The position numbers and the translations under genes are program-made. The notes below the pieces were generated by a model that was given only the letters and a program-made list of their open reading frames with translations, did no database searches and was not told where the DNA came from. From an uncultured Pseudomonadota bacterium (GTDB lineage Bacteria; Pseudomonadota; Gammaproteobacteria; Burkholderiales; Rhodocyclaceae): 64,000 nt of DNA. Location: positions 1 to 64,000 of the forward strand of contig CAJBDJ010000045.1 in the NCBI GenBank assembly GCA_903951825.1, written 5' to 3'. How positions within the stretch are numbered: position 1 is the stretch's first letter; the number at the start of each line of letters is the position of its first letter. Below, one piece after another: positions 62,531 through 64,000 of this stretch.

Positions 62531-63312
62531 AGTACACCAATCCGTGCTTTGCGCTCCCGCTCGAGACGCGTGACGTAACGCTCGATCAGTGCCAGTCGGG
62601 TTCCTGGCAGGCTGACGAACTCGCAACCAAGTCGCAGTTGTTGGTCGCCATTGGCAAGTTCAATTTTAAATATTTCGCGAACCTGTAAATTGACTGAAAG
62701 AACGCTCTCTCCGGGAATTTCAAGTCGGCAGTCCTGAAACAATTCGCCTGGCGTGAATTTTTCAGCCAAGTTGATGTTGGCGATCAGGCTCAAGCCGCCG
62801 CCACTGATGTCAAACAGCGGCAGGTCAAATATCTCGCTGCTGTTGTCGCGTTTGGCGGAGATTTTGCAGCGTAAGGGTGGTGCATGGGGCGTGATCAACC
62901 GGAAAAATTCGCGACGTTGCAAACGCAAAATCTTGCTGGGCATGGGCACCGAAAAGGCCGGCTTGTCAGCTTGGGTGGTCACCTGCAGGGCGGGAAGACG
63001 GATTTGTATTTTTACCTTGTCGAGTGTTGCTGAAAGGGTTAACTGCTGCGACTTGGAAGCTTGTAGATTGAGCGTTGACTGATTGGATGGATCAAGAAAT
63101 ATCTCTCCCGAATCTTCGTCAATCGCCACAATGACACTTAAAAAGAACGTCTCGCCAGCATCCAGGTAAACGGTAATGACGCAGCGGCGACGCTCCATTG
63201 CGCGAAGCGTGCTCAAGATCTCGACCGGATTGCGGATGAAGTATTGGCCGTAGACTGCCGGCTGGTCTATTTCAAACACCGGAACGGATGAGTCTTCGGG
63301 GGCGGATTTCAT
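62527..63312 (-). CDS. ycgR: YcgR-type c-di-GMP flagellar brake protein (PilZ domain)
   Basis: This encodes 261 aa. The N-terminal YcgR domain (about 15-120) is followed by a PilZ domain. It carries the c-di-GMP-binding motifs RRxxxR (LQRREFFRL, about 130-138) and DxSxxG (LFDISGGGLSL, about 170-180). On binding c-di-GMP, such proteins slow or bias the motor through MotA/FliG. Expressed on the minus strand opposite fliE; no clear promoter was seen in the 20-bp gap to the upstream gene. Confidence 0.92.
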   Translation of the reverse strand: MKSAPEDSSVPVFEIDQPAVYGQYFIRNPVEILSTLRAMERRRCVITVYLDAGETFFLSVIVAIDEDSGEIFLDPSNQSTLNLQASKSQQLTLSATLDKVKIQIRLPALQVTTQADKPAFSVPMPSKILRLQRREFFRLITPHAPPLRCKISAKRDNSSEIFDLPLFDISGGGLSLIANINLAEKFTPGELFQDCRLEIPGESVLSVNLQVREIFKIELANGDQQLRLGCEFVSLPGTRLALIERYVTRLERERKARIGVL

Positions 63313-63332
63313 TGAAATGTTTCTCTTATTGT

Positions 63333-63650
63333 CTAAACATGAGATTGAGGAGGCTGTGTCGCGGGGGCTGGCGCTGACGTGTCTCCCTGTTCAATACGGT
63401 AGAGCCATGCCAACAGTTCAGCGATTGCCATGTATAACTGCGGCGGGATATGTTCGTCAATATTTACCTGGGTCAGAAGGGCAACAAGTTCGGCTGATTC
63501 GTGCACATAAACGCCATGTTCCTTTGCTTTGGAGATGATCTGTTCAGCGATCAACCCTTTGCCTCTGGCGACGACGCGTGGCGCCGCATCTGTCTGACTG
63601 TAGGCGAGGGCGATTGCCTCACGCACCGAATCATTCGGCCGACTGGACAT
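63333..63650 (-). CDS. Stand-alone FlhB C-terminal-domain protein (FlhX-like)
   Basis: This encodes 105 aa from ATG 63650; the track start adds an unlikely 24 residues. It aligns with FlhB of this cluster from just after the NPTH cleavage point: AIALAYSQTDAAPRVVARGKGLIAEQII here versus FAVALSYKSGMAAPRVVAKGIGVVAQKI. It therefore resembles the natural FlhB C-terminal cleavage fragment, without the membrane part or the NPTH site. Such FlhX-type proteins can partly replace the FlhB C-domain in export switching. It overlaps the upstream FliK-like gene by 20 bp. Confidence 0.88.
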   Translation of the reverse strand: MSSRPNDSVREAIALAYSQTDAAPRVVARGKGLIAEQIISKAKEHGVYVHESAELVALLTQVNIDEHIPPQLYMAIAELLAWLYRIEQGDTSAPAPATQPPQSHV

Positions 63651-64000
63651 GGTGCACGAGCAATTTGCCGAGATTAAGTCCGGCGGCTTCAAATTGACTG
63701 CGCAATTGCACCGCGCTCGCAAGCAGCCGGGATTCGCTGTTTTTTGAGTCGGCGCGCAGGGTAATCTCCAGGTCGCCGCTCGCGCGCAGTTGCAGGAGGG
63801 CGTCGATGCCGCCCAGGGTAGGGAGCGAGAGTTTCATGCGGGTCTGCCATCGCGCCATTGGTTCGTCATTCAGATTGCGAGACTCATCTGGATTCATGGC
63901 GATTTCCCAATCCATCCGTTGGCCTGGCCAGACCTGTCCTTGCCAGACAAAATTCTGGTTGGCCAGACCATCGAGTTGTTGCTGGACGAGCGCGGTCAAT
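63631..64000 (-). CDS. FliK-like C-terminal domain, partial at window edge
   Basis: At least 122 residues are visible, and the frame stays open to the window end, so the 5' part is missing; the track's start is only an internal alternative codon. The visible part resembles a hook-length-control C-terminal domain: WEIAMNPDESRNLNDEPMARWQTRMKLSLPTLGGIDALLQLRASGDLEITLRADSKNSESRLLASAVQLRSQFEAAGLNLGKLLV. It would be a second FliK-type protein paired with the FlhB-domain protein. The similarity to the main FliK is moderate. Confidence 0.65.
   Translation of the reverse strand, partial: LTALVQQQLDGLANQNFVWQGQVWPGQRMDWEIAMNPDESRNLNDEPMARWQTRMKLSLPTLGGIDALLQLRASGDLEITLRADSKNSESRLLASAVQLRSQFEAAGLNLGKLLVHHVQSAE

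Noticed and set aside
1-64000. tRNA, rRNA, riboswitch, CRISPR array or prophage
   Set aside because: None was recognised on reading; almost all of the window is tightly packed flagellar and chemotaxis coding sequence.

Overview
This 64 kb window is the flagellar and chemotaxis region of a motile Gram-negative bacterium, most likely a betaproteobacterium of the Rhodocyclales (Dechloromonas/Azonexus-like). That assignment is an inference from gene content: outer-membrane ring genes flgH/flgI, both MotAB- and MotCD-type stators, an flhBAFG-fliA block, an FleS/FleR-type sigma-54 pair, and cbb3 oxidase assembly genes ccoI-ccoS nearby. No rRNA, tRNA or CRISPR array was seen.

Layout. (1) 1-7.9 kb is an accessory margin. 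It holds a small membrane coiled-coil protein and two patches of IS-terminus-like repeats. It also holds an ISL3-family insertion sequence whose ends can be set to the base: 1024-3506, 25-bp inverted repeats with 24/25 matches, and an 8-bp target duplication CATTTTTC. The element carries a Fic-like passenger gene whose catalytic His is Gln. A YeeE/YedE sulfur-compound transporter (minus strand) and ccoI-ccoS follow. (2) 8.0-28.1 kb is motAB plus a large chemotaxis block: receptor-like protein, cheY, cheA, cheW, two receptors, cheR, cheD, cheB, a STAS protein, two cheV, a second cheY, cheZ and a second cheA. It ends at a strong intrinsic terminator. (3) 28.2-36.1 kb: flhB-flhA-flhF-flhG-fliA-motC-motD. 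(4) 36.1-37.6 kb, minus strand: flgA and flgM-flgN. (5) 37.7-48.6 kb: flgBCDEFGHIJ, flgKL and an uncharacterised lipoprotein gene. (6) 59.5-48.6 kb, minus strand: fliFGHIJKLMNOPQR. (7) 59.6-62.5 kb: fleS-fleR and fliE. (8) 62.5-64 kb, minus strand: a YcgR-type PilZ brake, a stand-alone FlhB C-terminal-domain protein and the end of a FliK-like gene cut by the window edge.

How it works together. Receptors signal through CheW/CheV to CheA. CheY-P binds FliM at the switch (FliG/M/N) and CheZ removes the phosphate. CheR, CheB and CheD adapt receptors; both large receptors end in a CheR-tethering-like pentapeptide. FlhF/FlhG probably set flagellar position. Readable promoters suggest the expected cascade: sigma-54 -24/-12 sites before flgB and fliE, and sigma-28 sites before flgK and flgM. 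Flagellin, the filament cap gene and a FleQ-type master regulator are not in the window.

Most unusual points: the Fic-carrying ISL3 element; the second CheA, whose HPt phospho-acceptor His is Pro (with an intact kinase core); a five-copy GFF motif array in the linker of the first CheA; a 10-G homopolymer inside cheY; two extra CheY/FliM-peptide-like motifs in CheZ; a CheZ-like DxxxQ motif in a receptor-like protein; and an FlhG with a broken Walker A but a retained N-terminal DQAxxLR motif.
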